From positions 1-58,619 of IMG/VR virus record IMGVR_UViG_3300036900_000065: DNA of 58,619 bases; one strand, written 5' to 3'. The stretch's first letter is position 1. Every line of letters begins with the position of its first letter. Position numbers and translations under genes: made by a program. This stretch comes from a virus. Positions 24,237 through 32,918 of the stretch are shown in pieces. The notes beneath the pieces are model-generated. The model searched no databases and was not told the DNA's origin. It saw only the letters and a list, made by a program, of their open reading frames with translations.

Positions 24237-24721
24237 CCGACCGGCACCCCCTTGAGCAGCGGCGCGCCCGGATAAATCGCCGCGATGGCCGCCGCCGGGG
24301 CCGGATAGCGCGCCATCATCTCGTCCCGGCGGGCGTCGAAGGCGGTCCAGACGAACCCCGCCATGCCGCCGCCGATCACCATCACCCGCGCGTCGTAGCT
24401 GCGGCCCTCGCCCTCGCAGATGGCGAACTCGCCGGGGACACGCGAAAGTGGCGCGAGATCACCATTGATGCGGATGTCAAGGTCGAGAAAAATTATTTTC
24501 GACAGGCCCCGCCATTGCGGTTCGAACATCATCATCGCCGCCCACGGCCCCGGCAGGCGAAGCTCGGTGATGTCGATGCAGAGCACGCCCTCGACATCTC
24601 CCGGCTCTTGGGTCAGGCAGATAAGCCGGTGCGGCAGCGACAGGTGCGGCCAGACATTATCGCGCCATCGCCGCAGCCGCCCGACGCCGCCGCCTGCCGT
24701 CGCCACGATCAGGTCGCCCAT
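24233..24721 (-). CDS. Glycosyltransferase-like protein
   Basis: This 162-residue protein begins MGDLIVATAGGGVGRLRRWR, with VWPHLSLPHRLICLTQEPGD and LRLPGPWAAMMMFEPQWRGL. The FLDLDIRINGDL segment provides a DxD-type motif characteristic of GT-A glycosyltransferases. It would use a nucleotide-sugar donor. GGAGG six bases before ATG 24721 sets the start. It is short for the fold and may be a minimal or decayed version. Located between sheath and tube genes, it could decorate virion proteins or change host glycans. Confidence 0.6.
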   Translation of the reverse strand: MGDLIVATAGGGVGRLRRWRDNVWPHLSLPHRLICLTQEPGDVEGVLCIDITELRLPGPWAAMMMFEPQWRGLSKIIFLDLDIRINGDLAPLSRVPGEFAICEGEGRSYDARVMVIGGGMAGFVWTAFDARRDEMMARYPAPAAAIAAIYPGAPLLKGVPVG

Positions 24722-24813
24722 TGACAACCTCCGACGCCGCCTCGATCATTCCGCCCGCAGGCTGACCATAGCATCGCGAAAGATGCGTTCAGCGATCCGG
24801 CGAGAAGCAAGGC

Positions 24814-24842
24814 GGCCCGTCCCTCTCCCGTTGGGGCGGGCC
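24814..24842. other. GC-rich hairpin upstream of the 48-aa gene
   Basis: GGCCCGTCCC (24814-24823) pairs with GGGGCGGGCC (24833-24842) with one G-T wobble and a nine-base loop. It lies in the only gap between minus-strand genes that contains a plus-strand gene and resembles the stem-loops before other plus-strand genes. It could terminate or attenuate transcription on either strand. Confidence 0.45.
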
Positions 24843-24865
24843 GTTTCAAACCCAAGGAGGGGACC

Positions 24866-25012
24866 ATGGCGCAACTCAAGATCGAAGTCACCGACGAGGA
24901 CGACGAGGAAGTCGTGTTCACATCCGACGACGCCAGCCAGACCAAGGACGACCGCAAGCAGGACGTGATCGCGGCGCTCGAAAAGGCCCTGCGCGACCTC
25001 AAGGACGAGTGA
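24866..25012 (+). CDS. 48-aa acidic protein, antisense within the tail operon
   Basis: The frame reads MAQLKIEVTDEDDEEVVFTS, then DDASQTKDDRKQDVIAALEK and a final helix ending DLKDE. It is strongly acidic. AAGGAGGGGACC precedes the ATG, one of the best ribosome sites in the window. It is the only plus-strand gene between 6.4 and 35.9 kb and occupies the gap between two minus-strand cargo genes, overlapping the 3' end of one by 14 bases. Acidic miniproteins can mimic DNA or block host proteins; that is speculation here. Confidence 0.6.
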   Translation: MAQLKIEVTDEDDEEVVFTSDDASQTKDDRKQDVIAALEKALRDLKDE

Positions 25013-25658
25013 GCGCGCGCACCCCATCGTCCAGCGTCGCCTTCTGGAAGCAGGGGATCGCGGAGTGCGGACAGGCGTTGACGATGTTGACCCCTGCCGC
25101 CGTCAGATAAGGCACGAACACCCGGAACTGCTCGGCCCAGATCAGCCAGCTGCGCGCCCGCCGGGGATCGCTCTCGCCCGCCCCGCCATAGTCGAAGCCG
25201 AACAGCACGATCCGCTTCGCCCGCTTGAGCAGCGCGATCTGCAATGCGCCGAAGCCGGACGTGCCGCCGCTGTACACCACGCCCGGATCATCCGAGACAG
25301 CCCGGCCCTCCCGGCGATGCAGGAACGTCACGTTGCGCGGCGGCGCGGGGTCAAGCTGCCCATCGTGCGCCGCCCAATAGACGCGGGTCGGCAGCCCCGC
25401 GAGCCTGTCGCGCCACTCGCCATAGCGGATCATGTCCATGCCGAAGCCCGCGTCGGCCCACGGGATCGAGAAGAGGCTGCCCTTCACCGCGAGGATGGTC
25501 GCCCCGCGCAGGCGCTCGAAGTCGAAGTCGATGAGAGAGGGGCCGCCGCCGACGATGCCCACCGTGTCCCAATTGGGCGGCTCGACCCGGCCATAGTCCG
25601 TCGCCGGTTCTTCCTCGACCGGCTTGATCGCCGCCTTCGCCGCCACCTTGCCCCCCAT
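24999..25658 (-). CDS. Rossmann-like protein of the MptE/DUF115 type
   Basis: This 219-residue protein has VGIVGGGPSLIDFDFERL, a nucleotide- or substrate-binding glycine motif, then ILAVKGSLFSIPWADAGFGM, a VVYSGGTSGFGALQIALLKR helix and IVLFGFDYGGAGE. This resembles phage proteins related to 6-hydroxymethylpterin pyrophosphokinase MptE-like/DUF115 enzymes, often found beside glycosyltransferases. A sugar-modification role with the neighbouring gene is inferred from that association. The start at 25658 is the furthest upstream of the frame and not certain. Confidence 0.55.
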   Translation of the reverse strand: MGGKVAAKAAIKPVEEEPATDYGRVEPPNWDTVGIVGGGPSLIDFDFERLRGATILAVKGSLFSIPWADAGFGMDMIRYGEWRDRLAGLPTRVYWAAHDGQLDPAPPRNVTFLHRREGRAVSDDPGVVYSGGTSGFGALQIALLKRAKRIVLFGFDYGGAGESDPRRARSWLIWAEQFRVFVPYLTAAGVNIVNACPHSAIPCFQKATLDDGVRALTRP

Positions 25659-25718
25659 CCACCCGCCTCGTTGGTAAGTCCGCCCGCCGCGTGACTTACC
25701 AACTTAGCTGGCTGGACG

Positions 25719-27314
25719 CTATCGCAGGGGCGGCGGCTGCGGGATGCTCGCCGTCCTGCGCGCATTGGTGGTGGCGTTCGGCGTGACTGAAATTTCAGTG
25801 TCGACACCCCGGTTATACTGCAGCCTGAACTGAGCCAGCACGGCGAAAATCCTCAATTGGTTGATGAGGTCCGGGGGATAAAGCACATTGACGCGGTTGG
25901 GATCGTTGGGGTCGCGCTCGACGATCAGATTGTTCTTGAACGCCGTCGCGTTCTCCACCCGACCCAAGAACTCGTCGGCGCGATATTGCGCGATCAGTTC
26001 CGCCTTGATGATCTTCGGCGTGACGATCGCCTGCCCGGCCCCGAACCGCGTCCCGTCGTCCGCCAGCTTGTGGCGCGGATACTTGCTGGTGATCGCGTAG
26101 CGCTGCGAGCGGAACAGGGCGGCGAGCGTGGCGAGCGTCGGCACCAGTTCATAAGCGTCGTCGCCCTGACCGTAGAGGTTCTTCTGGTAGGTGGTGCTCT
26201 CCCGCAGGATCGCCGGGACGCCGTCGTCGTTGACGCCCTGCGTGGCGATGCCGACCCCGGACAGGGTGTTGCACATCGCCTTGGTGAACCGCTGGTGCTT
26301 GGGCGCGGGCAGGCACCCTTCCAGCGCGAGGGTCTGCAACGGGCGGGCCGGATCGTTCAGCAGCGCGCGGGCCGCCTTGGCCGCATAGGCCGCCGCCCAC
26401 ATCCACGGCGGCGTCGGGGAGTTCAACTCGATCCCCAGCAGCGACAGGACGCCGCTGTTCTGCGTCGGGCCAAGCGCGGTCAGGTCGGTCATCGTGCCCT
26501 TGTAGGCCCCGAACACATGGCCATAGAGCTGGCGCATCCAGCCCCAGCGCCCCGTGTCGGAGAAGCCATATTCGGCCTCGAGCGCCGCGAGATTGGTGCT
26601 GTCGGTGAAGCCGGTGGCGACATACTCGTAAATCTCGTCGCCAAGATTGCTGATCGCCTCGGTCAGATCGACCGTGCCCGTGCCGCCCGCCAGCCTGTTG
26701 TTGGGCGGCGCGGTGATCCCCAAGCCGACCGGGATGCGCTCCGCCGCCAGCGCCCCGCCATAGGCGAAGCGCACGTCGATCTCGTTGCCCTCGACGCCCT
26801 TGAACTTGCAGGTCAGGTCGAGAGCGCCCAGCGTGCCGACCAGCGCCGTCACCGGCATCGACGGGTCGGCGTTGATGGCGACCTCGATCTTCTTCGCCGT
26901 GTCGGCCACGTCCTCGCCCGCCACGATCTGCACCTGCACCCTGCGGCCAGCGATATAGACCGGCAGCGTGCCTGCGGAGGTCGCAGGCGTGGCGACGGTG
27001 ATCGCCCCCGTCGCCGGGACGCCCGCCGTCGCCTCCATGATCGGCACGACCCAAAGCTCCTGCGCGAAATTGTTCTTGGTGAAGAACTCGACCATCCCGT
27101 CGAGCATCGAGCCGTAACCGAACAATTGGCGCGCGTCGGCTTGGCTGGGCACCGGGACCGGCACGTTCTCGACGGCGGTCCCATCCGCCGTCATCAGACC
27201 GAACAGGAGCGAGGTCAGCCGCGACCGGGGATAGCCCGCCATGCTCGGATCGACTTCCACCCAATAGAGCGGCATCTTCCAGTTGGCGGGAATGGAGTTG
27301 AACGAGACGGGCAT
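25719..27314 (-). CDS. Contractile tail sheath protein (Mu gpL-like)
   Basis: This 531-residue protein begins MPVSFNSIPANWKMPLYWVE, followed by the family's VDPSMAG and LLFGLMTADGTA segments. It continues with a FFTKNNFAQELWVVPI helix, a GRWGWMRQLYGHVFGAYKGT segment and a C-terminal RADEFLGRVENATAFKNNLI arm, as in Mu-type sheath proteins. It makes the contractile layer around the tube and defines the phage as a myovirus. It ends in a poly-Pro tail. Confidence 0.88.
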   Translation of the reverse strand: MPVSFNSIPANWKMPLYWVEVDPSMAGYPRSRLTSLLFGLMTADGTAVENVPVPVPSQADARQLFGYGSMLDGMVEFFTKNNFAQELWVVPIMEATAGVPATGAITVATPATSAGTLPVYIAGRRVQVQIVAGEDVADTAKKIEVAINADPSMPVTALVGTLGALDLTCKFKGVEGNEIDVRFAYGGALAAERIPVGLGITAPPNNRLAGGTGTVDLTEAISNLGDEIYEYVATGFTDSTNLAALEAEYGFSDTGRWGWMRQLYGHVFGAYKGTMTDLTALGPTQNSGVLSLLGIELNSPTPPWMWAAAYAAKAARALLNDPARPLQTLALEGCLPAPKHQRFTKAMCNTLSGVGIATQGVNDDGVPAILRESTTYQKNLYGQGDDAYELVPTLATLAALFRSQRYAITSKYPRHKLADDGTRFGAGQAIVTPKIIKAELIAQYRADEFLGRVENATAFKNNLIVERDPNDPNRVNVLYPPDLINQLRIFAVLAQFRLQYNRGVDTEISVTPNATTNARRTASIPQPPPLR

Positions 27315-27335
27315 GGCGCGGTTCTCCTTGTCGGG

Positions 27336-27542
27336 TCAGGGGTGAGTGCGGCGCTTGGCCGCCTTTACAGCAGCTGCTGTTTTTTCACGCTCGCCTTCGC
27401 GCGCGTACCTTGCCTTCGCCGCCGCGCTGATCGCGGCGCGATGCTCCGGCGACTTCGGCACGCCCTTGACCGACGCGCTCTGCTTCGCCTTCGACGCCTC
27501 GCTCCGCACATGCCGCTTGTCTATGCGACGGTCATCGCGCAT
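27336..27542 (-). CDS. Small basic protein with a NUMOD3-like motif
   Basis: This 68-residue protein contains KGVPKSPEHRAAISAAAKAR, the DNA-binding helix-turn pattern of NUMOD3, usually found in homing endonucleases. No GIY-YIG or HNH nuclease part is present, so it may be a remnant or a stand-alone DNA-binding protein. It overlaps the preceding tail gene by 11 bases and sits just before the sheath gene. Confidence 0.55.
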   Translation of the reverse strand: MRDDRRIDKRHVRSEASKAKQSASVKGVPKSPEHRAAISAAAKARYAREGEREKTAAAVKAAKRRTHP

Positions 27543-28122
27543 GGCCCGCCCCGTTCCCTTTGCGCCCCGCCGCCGCGTTGATCTCGTAAATGCGGATGAT
27601 CTGCAGCACCGTAGCCGGGTCCACATCGGGCGGATATTGCAGCGTGACGCGCAGCGTGTCGAAGTCGTCGAGAACGACCGGCGGGAACCACCCGGAAAAT
27701 TCCACCTGCATCTCGACGCGAATTTCGAACAGCGTGGTCTCCCCGACCTTCGCGTATTGCGATTGCCGGTCCATCGCCGTGATGCCTTCGGTCAGATTGA
27801 CGAACTTGGGATCGGTCAGGAGGATGTCGTCCACTTCCGACATCGTCTCCTCCAGCTGATAGAGCTTGTTCTGGTCGTCGGTGTCGGCGTGCACCGCGCC
27901 CGAGAAGCCAAGCGTCAGGCTATGCTTGAATTTCGGCTCCGCATGGTTCGCGTTCCCCATCGGAGTGCGCTGCTCGCGCAGGATGTAGACGCCCAGCAGC
28001 GGCAGGTCGCCGGGGTTGACCTGCAGCATCGGCGTCTTGCGATAGGTCCGGAAGCGCGTCCCGAAGGCCGCCGCCAGATTGTCGTGCGCCTTGGTCGCGA
28101 TCATGCTGGCGTAGTGGCTCAT
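27532..28122 (-). CDS. Tail completion/terminator-like protein
   Basis: This 196-residue protein begins MSHYASMIATKAHDNLAAAF and contains an LLGVYILREQRTPMGNA loop and beta-rich stretches typical of neck or tail-terminator proteins. It lies between the head-tail joining protein and the sheath, the expected site of the tail terminator. Assignment is positional. Confidence 0.5.
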   Translation of the reverse strand: MSHYASMIATKAHDNLAAAFGTRFRTYRKTPMLQVNPGDLPLLGVYILREQRTPMGNANHAEPKFKHSLTLGFSGAVHADTDDQNKLYQLEETMSEVDDILLTDPKFVNLTEGITAMDRQSQYAKVGETTLFEIRVEMQVEFSGWFPPVVLDDFDTLRVTLQYPPDVDPATVLQIIRIYEINAAAGRKGNGAGHAR

Positions 28123-28493
28123 GGGCCAGTGTCTTCCACTGGTTCTGGGTTGTAGGTGCGCAGCAGCAGCAGCCCGCCGCCCTGCCCGTCCTCGTCCACG
28201 TCCCCGATCCAGAACTTCCGCCCGACATGCGGGTGCATGGCGTCGGTGATCTCGACAAGGTCGCCGCGCTCTGGCGGCCTGACCGGGAAGTCGCGGAACC
28301 TGACCCCCAACGATGTTTGCTGGTCCGAAAAGATCGTTTCGTCCTGCATCTGCACGTCGACAGGCCCGGACGAATAGACGCCGCGCAAATCAAAGGCCGG
28401 ATCACCGGGGCTGCTGACCAGCGGGGTGAACCGGCACTTGATCGAGAAGATGTCGGAGGCCGGTGACAGCACCAGCCTGTCGAAGTCCACCAT
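28119..28493 (-). CDS. Head-tail joining protein (lambda FII-like)
   Basis: This 124-residue protein is beta-rich: FSIKCRFTPLV, DVQMQDETIFSDQQTSLGVR, PERGDLVEI, GRKFWIGDVDEDGQGG. The DLVEI...GRKFWIG pattern resembles phage head-tail joining proteins of the FII class. Its place directly after the major capsid gene supports that. Confidence 0.55.
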   Translation of the reverse strand: MVDFDRLVLSPASDIFSIKCRFTPLVSSPGDPAFDLRGVYSSGPVDVQMQDETIFSDQQTSLGVRFRDFPVRPPERGDLVEITDAMHPHVGRKFWIGDVDEDGQGGGLLLLRTYNPEPVEDTGP

Positions 28494-28502
28494 GCGCCAT
28501 CC

Positions 28503-29516
28503 TCAAGAATGCGTGCCCTTGAGCAGCGCCAATGGACGCGAGCAGAAGTTGAGCGCGTTCATCTGCGTGTCCATGTGCACGCCCTTGTCGTTGGGCATGT
28601 CGTACTGCTTGACGTAGCGCGGCAGCCCCATGGTGTTGACCGTCTCGATGTAGTCCGCAGGCGCATAGATGGTCGGGAACAGGTTGGGCACGCCGGTCGG
28701 ATAGAAGTACGCGAGGTCGGTCTCGACCATCGGCGCGCCCTGCGCGTAGCCGCGATAATTGGTCCACAGGATGCCGCCGAACGCGAACGATCCCCACGTC
28801 TGCCCGCCTGAGATGTAGGCGCTGCGCAGCTCCGCCGCGTCCTGCGTGTTGAGATAGGTCGAGCGCACTTCCAGCGAGCCGATCAGCGCGTCGAAGAACG
28901 CATCGCCGCAGATCGCCTCGACCCCGGTGAAGCCCTGCCCGTCGAGGTTCGCGCCCATGGTGCGGATGAGCGCGGCGCATTGCTGCCGAACCGCGCCCGT
29001 GTTGGTCGTCGCGCTGAACACGAAGTTGATCGCGGCTGGCGGGGTGATGCCGTACTCGTTGAACAGGTTGAGCGTGGTCCCGTCCGCGTAGGTGACGATG
29101 CCCTTGACCGCGCCGACCCGCGAGTACTCCTGCGTGTATTCGAGCGACTGACCCGCGCTCTGCATCCGCTCGGCCACCTTGGTCATCACCGCCTCGGTGC
29201 CCGTCTCCTGCCCGAATGGACGGACGCCCTGCACTTCCTCGGCCATGATGGCGTCGTTGATCTCGAAATGCGGCACGCCCAGCATCCGCATCGAGCGGCG
29301 CGGCTTCGGCATGGTGTGGCCGGGGCCGCCGCGCGGCGTCGGCGCGACCAGCGTGAGGATGTTGTTCTTCTCCTCAATCGCCACCACTGTGGTGGCGATG
29401 GCCGTTTCGTTGAACAGCCCACGGCCCGAGATGTAGCCGGGGACGAACTTCAGATTGTTGATGGCGATGGAGAGCGGCACCACGCCGAAGGCATCGCCGC
29501 GAAAGATGTCAAGCAT
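28503..29516 (-). CDS. Major capsid protein (lambda gpE family)
   Basis: This 337-residue protein begins MLDIFRGDAFGVVPLSIAIN and has VVAIEEKNNILTLVAPTPRG, FEINDAIMAEEVQGVR, then FGGILWTNYRGYA, AYFYPTGVPNLFPTIYAPAD and YVKQYDMPNDKGVHMDTQMN, all characteristic of the lambda E capsid family. It forms the HK97-fold shell with the decoration protein encoded upstream. Confidence 0.9.
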   Translation of the reverse strand: MLDIFRGDAFGVVPLSIAINNLKFVPGYISGRGLFNETAIATTVVAIEEKNNILTLVAPTPRGGPGHTMPKPRRSMRMLGVPHFEINDAIMAEEVQGVRPFGQETGTEAVMTKVAERMQSAGQSLEYTQEYSRVGAVKGIVTYADGTTLNLFNEYGITPPAAINFVFSATTNTGAVRQQCAALIRTMGANLDGQGFTGVEAICGDAFFDALIGSLEVRSTYLNTQDAAELRSAYISGGQTWGSFAFGGILWTNYRGYAQGAPMVETDLAYFYPTGVPNLFPTIYAPADYIETVNTMGLPRYVKQYDMPNDKGVHMDTQMNALNFCSRPLALLKGTHS

Positions 29517-29571
29517 TTCCGTGATCCTCTGTTAGCAGCTGCCTGTCGGCGAGCGGGATTGAAGGGGCCGC

Positions 29572-30315
29572 TCAATAGCGGACGATGATGCCTGCGGCGG
29601 CGAGCGTCTGAAGTCCGATGGCCTGCTCGGGCGCGGTGATCGCGCCCCACACGATCAGGTTGCCGTTGACCTCCGCGTCCCGCACGATGACCGAGATGCG
29701 CAGCCCGTTGGTTGGATTGCTGCCGCCCGCATAGAGCGCCAGCGCTTGGCAATCCGCGCCGACCGCAGCCGGGACGTAGGTGCCGGGGGTGGTGGCGGTC
29801 GGGGCGACCGTCTGCTTGAGCGGCTGGCCGACGACGACCGACACCGGATCGGCCAGATAGGCGTTGGCGCGCGAGCGCTGCCCGTTCGCCTCGGTCAGCA
29901 CGAACTCCGCCGTGTGATGCGGTTCGTTGAAGATCGTGAACTGCGGCGCGCCCGCCAGCGGGTTGACGTCCGCGAACGGGTCAACGCCTGCGACGATGCC
30001 CTTGCTCTCGTCGTCCTTGGCCCGCTCCTCGGGCGACATGAAGGCGCGCGCCTCGTCCTCCTTGACCCGCTCCTCGGGGCTGAGCGCGGCGCGCCGCGCG
30101 GCCTCCTTGCGCTTCGCCTCGCCCGCCTTGCGCGCCTCCTCGATGCGCTGCTCGCTGGCGTCGAACTCCTCCTCGCGGCGCTTGGCGTCGGCTGCATACG
30201 TCGCCTTGCGGGTCTCCGCCGCCCTCTGCTCCGCTTCCTGCAGGCGGGTCTCCTCGGCCTGCGCCCGCGCCTCGGCGTCCGCCTTGCGGGCCTCGATGGT
30301 GTCTTGCTCAGCCAT
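29572..30315 (-). CDS. Capsid decoration protein with long coiled-coil N-terminus
   Basis: This 247-residue protein has residues 1-110 as a charged, Ala/Glu/Arg-rich coiled coil (ADAEARAQAEETRLQEAEQR and similar), then a gpD-like domain: FTIFNEPHHTAEFVLTEANG, RSRANAYLADPVSVVVGQPL, ALALYAGGSNPTNG and EVNGNLIVWGA. Lambda gpD is only about 110 residues, so the long helical extension is unusual; it could be a scaffolding or surface element. Position between protease and capsid genes matches lambda. Confidence 0.75.
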   Translation of the reverse strand: MAEQDTIEARKADAEARAQAEETRLQEAEQRAAETRKATYAADAKRREEEFDASEQRIEEARKAGEAKRKEAARRAALSPEERVKEDEARAFMSPEERAKDDESKGIVAGVDPFADVNPLAGAPQFTIFNEPHHTAEFVLTEANGQRSRANAYLADPVSVVVGQPLKQTVAPTATTPGTYVPAAVGADCQALALYAGGSNPTNGLRISVIVRDAEVNGNLIVWGAITAPEQAIGLQTLAAAGIIVRY

Positions 30316-30344
30316 GTCCGAAACTCCCTTTCCTGTTTGGTCGG

Positions 30345-31361
30345 TTACTTGTTGGTGCGGGCGTTGAGCTTGGCGGTGATTTTGTCCCACGACGCCGCCG
30401 TCTGCTTCTGCACGGGCACGCCGTGGTGCGAGTTCAGCACCGGCTCCTCGACCGCCGCCGTCAGCAGTTCCTTGCGCACCTGCTCGACCGACGTGTTGGC
30501 GCGCACATAGGCCCCGACCCGCTCGGGCGCGCGCGCCAGCGTGCACAGGTCGGTGACGCTGGCGACATAGGCCTGATGCTCCTCGATCCCCTGACGGCGG
30601 GCCGCGTTCAGGTCGATCACCTCCGCCGATGACGAGCGCGGCGCGGGGTCGGCGACCGGCGGGGCAGGCGGGGCCGGTTGTGGAACCGGCTCCACCACCG
30701 GCCCCTCGGGCTTCGCGTCAGGAGGAGGCGGGTCGCCCTGATCGTCGCCCGTCTGTGCGCGGACCCGCTCCGCAGCTGCTTGAGGCAGCAGGCGCAGCGA
30801 ATAACGCGCCGCCATCTTCACCTCTTTCGTCACCTCGTCGGCGAAGCCCCATTCCTTCGCCTCCGCCGCGTCCATCAGCCGGTCTTCCTTCATCAGCGCC
30901 TTGACCTTGGCGGTGCTGGACTTCGAGCGCGCGGCGTAGGTCGCGGTCAGCGACTTGTCGATCCGGTCGAGGTCGTCGGCCACCGCCCGCATGTCGTCGG
31001 CGTTGCCGAACGAGAAGCCCGACGCCCCGTGCACCAGCATGAAGCTGTTCGCGGGCATGACGATCTTGGCCGCCGCCATGGCGATGAACGAGGCCGCCGA
31101 CGCCGCGAGGCCGTCGATATGCGCCGTCACCGTCGCCTTGTGGTTCTTGATCGCGTTGTGGATCGCCACCCCGTCGAACACGTCGCCGCCGGGAGAGTTG
31201 ATCCGCAGGGTGATCGCGTCCACGTCGCCCAACGCGTTGAGCTCGTCCAAGAACGACTTGGCGCTGACCGTATCCTCGCCCCACCATGACTTGCCGATCT
31301 CGTCATAGATGACGATCTCCGCAGACTTGTCTGCAGCCTTCATCGTGAACCACTGGCGCAT
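30345..31361 (-). CDS. ClpP-like prohead protease
   Basis: This 338-residue protein has a ClpP/S49-type serine protease domain: LRINSPGGDVFDGVAIHNAI, then DGLAASAASFIAMAA with the nucleophile at about Ser88, SFMLVHGASGF with His111, and a later Asp in the DDLDRID helix. The C-terminal half is Pro-rich, then helical (AARRQGIEEHQAYVASVTDL), and could act as scaffold. It matures the prohead. GGGAGG seven bases upstream sets the start at 31361. Confidence 0.85.
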   Translation of the reverse strand: MRQWFTMKAADKSAEIVIYDEIGKSWWGEDTVSAKSFLDELNALGDVDAITLRINSPGGDVFDGVAIHNAIKNHKATVTAHIDGLAASAASFIAMAAAKIVMPANSFMLVHGASGFSFGNADDMRAVADDLDRIDKSLTATYAARSKSSTAKVKALMKEDRLMDAAEAKEWGFADEVTKEVKMAARYSLRLLPQAAAERVRAQTGDDQGDPPPPDAKPEGPVVEPVPQPAPPAPPVADPAPRSSSAEVIDLNAARRQGIEEHQAYVASVTDLCTLARAPERVGAYVRANTSVEQVRKELLTAAVEEPVLNSHHGVPVQKQTAASWDKITAKLNARTNK

Positions 31362-31373
31362 GTCGTCGCCTCC

Positions 31374-32918
31374 CTATGCCGCGTCGTCGTCCGCCGCGTC
31401 CTGCGCGGCCTGATCTATCGCGTCCTGCTGATCCGCCGCCGCCTGATCCGCCGCCGCCTGATCGCTTGGCGACATCGGCTGGCTGGCCGCCGAATAGACA
31501 ACCGGGAACACCAGATCGAGCTTCTCCTCGCGCGCCTTGTCGGCGGCGATGCGGCGGTCGTTCTCCTCCGGGTCGCTGCCCTCGGCCTCGATCACGTCGC
31601 TGCGCGCCTTGAAGCCTGCATCGACCGCCAGCTTCTCCGCCTGCCGGTCCTTGAGCGGGTCGACCCAATCATTGCGCTGCGGTATCCACTTGGCGCGCTG
31701 ATAGCCGGGCCGATTGGCGAGATAGACGCTCGGCGCGATGGCGATGGCCTCGGCCAGCACCGCCGTGTCCAGCCAGCGCTTCCAGATCGGGGCGCACATC
31801 TGGAACACGATGATGTTGTGCTGGAACTGCTCCAGCTTGCGCCGGAACTCGACGATGGAGCCGCGCAGCGACGAATAGTTCGCCCGCCTGAGGTCGGAGG
31901 TGGCGAGGGTGTAGGGGATGCCCAGCGCGCCATAGAGCGCCAGCTGCTGGCGGTACTGATAGGCCTCATAGGAACCGCCGACATCGGCAGGCTCCGAGAA
32001 CTTGATGTCCTCGCCGGGCAGCAGCGTCTGCATCGTCCCCGGCTCAAGGCCCGACAGGCCGATGTTGTCCTGCGGCGCGGTGGCGTCGAGGCCGTCGATG
32101 GGGATCACGTCCTCGGGGGTGGCGGTGGTGACGAAGCCCGCGAACATCGCCGCGATCCGCTTCCGTTCAAGCTCCGCGTCGTCGTACTGGTCGAGCAGGA
32201 ACATGCGGACCAGCGCCGGGGTGACGAGCGGCACGCCGCGCATCTGCCCCGGTCGGGTGCACTTGAAGACGTGCAGCACTTCCGACGCCGGGACGCGCAC
32301 GGGCGTCAAGCTGCCGCTGGCGTCGACCGGCACGTCGCCGGGGTGGTTGGGGAAGAACCAGTAGGCGGCCCGCTTGCCCCGCAGGTCAAGCTCGATCCCG
32401 TTCATGATGTAGTTGCCGTTCGCCGCATATTGGTTGTACCAGTATGGGCACATCTCACTTTCGAGCAATTGCACCTGCATCGGCACCGCCATGCCGTCCT
32501 CGGGGCGGCGGTTGCGGAAGCGGATGAAGCATTCGCCCGCCTCGAAGATCGCGCGGGCGACGATGGTCTGCAGGCCGTAAAAATCCGCGATCCCGTCCGC
32601 GTCGGCCAGATCGGTCCAGTCGAGCCACGTCTCCATGATGTCCTCGCGGACATCCGGCTGGGCCTTGAGCAGCGACGACGGCTTGATCCCGGTGCCGATC
32701 AGGTTAGCGACCCAACTCTCGATGGCGGCGGTGGCGTGCGGATTGTTCCGCATCGCATCACGGGCGCGTGATCGCAGCAGCGGGCCGGTCGAGGCCATGA
32801 TGACGTTGGTGGTGTACTGGGTCGGCGCCCACGACCGGAGCCGCCGCCGCTGGCCCGCCGCGTCGAACTGGTTGCGGATGGCGGGCTTCTTGCCGAACAG
32901 AAAGTCCTTGAGGCCCAT
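31374..32918 (-). CDS. Portal protein (lambda gpB family)
   Basis: This 514-residue protein matches the lambda portal family: LRSRARDAMRNNPHATAAIE, SWVANLIGTGIKP, AGECFIRFRNR, LLESEMCPYW, VLHVFKCTRPGQMRGVPLV and a REEKLDLVFPVV tail. A dodecamer of it forms the DNA channel at the capsid vertex. The Ala/Asp/Gln-rich C-terminus is low complexity. Confidence 0.88.
   Translation of the reverse strand: MGLKDFLFGKKPAIRNQFDAAGQRRRLRSWAPTQYTTNVIMASTGPLLRSRARDAMRNNPHATAAIESWVANLIGTGIKPSSLLKAQPDVREDIMETWLDWTDLADADGIADFYGLQTIVARAIFEAGECFIRFRNRRPEDGMAVPMQVQLLESEMCPYWYNQYAANGNYIMNGIELDLRGKRAAYWFFPNHPGDVPVDASGSLTPVRVPASEVLHVFKCTRPGQMRGVPLVTPALVRMFLLDQYDDAELERKRIAAMFAGFVTTATPEDVIPIDGLDATAPQDNIGLSGLEPGTMQTLLPGEDIKFSEPADVGGSYEAYQYRQQLALYGALGIPYTLATSDLRRANYSSLRGSIVEFRRKLEQFQHNIIVFQMCAPIWKRWLDTAVLAEAIAIAPSVYLANRPGYQRAKWIPQRNDWVDPLKDRQAEKLAVDAGFKARSDVIEAEGSDPEENDRRIAADKAREEKLDLVFPVVYSAASQPMSPSDQAAADQAAADQQDAIDQAAQDAADDDAA

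Noticed and set aside
24721-24749. Perfect TTGACA upstream of the 48-aa plus-strand gene as its promoter
   Set aside because: It coincides with the start codon region of the minus-strand glycosyltransferase-like gene, and the -10 candidates (GATCAT or ATCATT) are poor, so it was not listed as a promoter.
25857-27581. 574-residue plus-strand frame opposite the sheath gene
   Set aside because: Antisense to a clearly identified sheath protein; no protein-like motifs.
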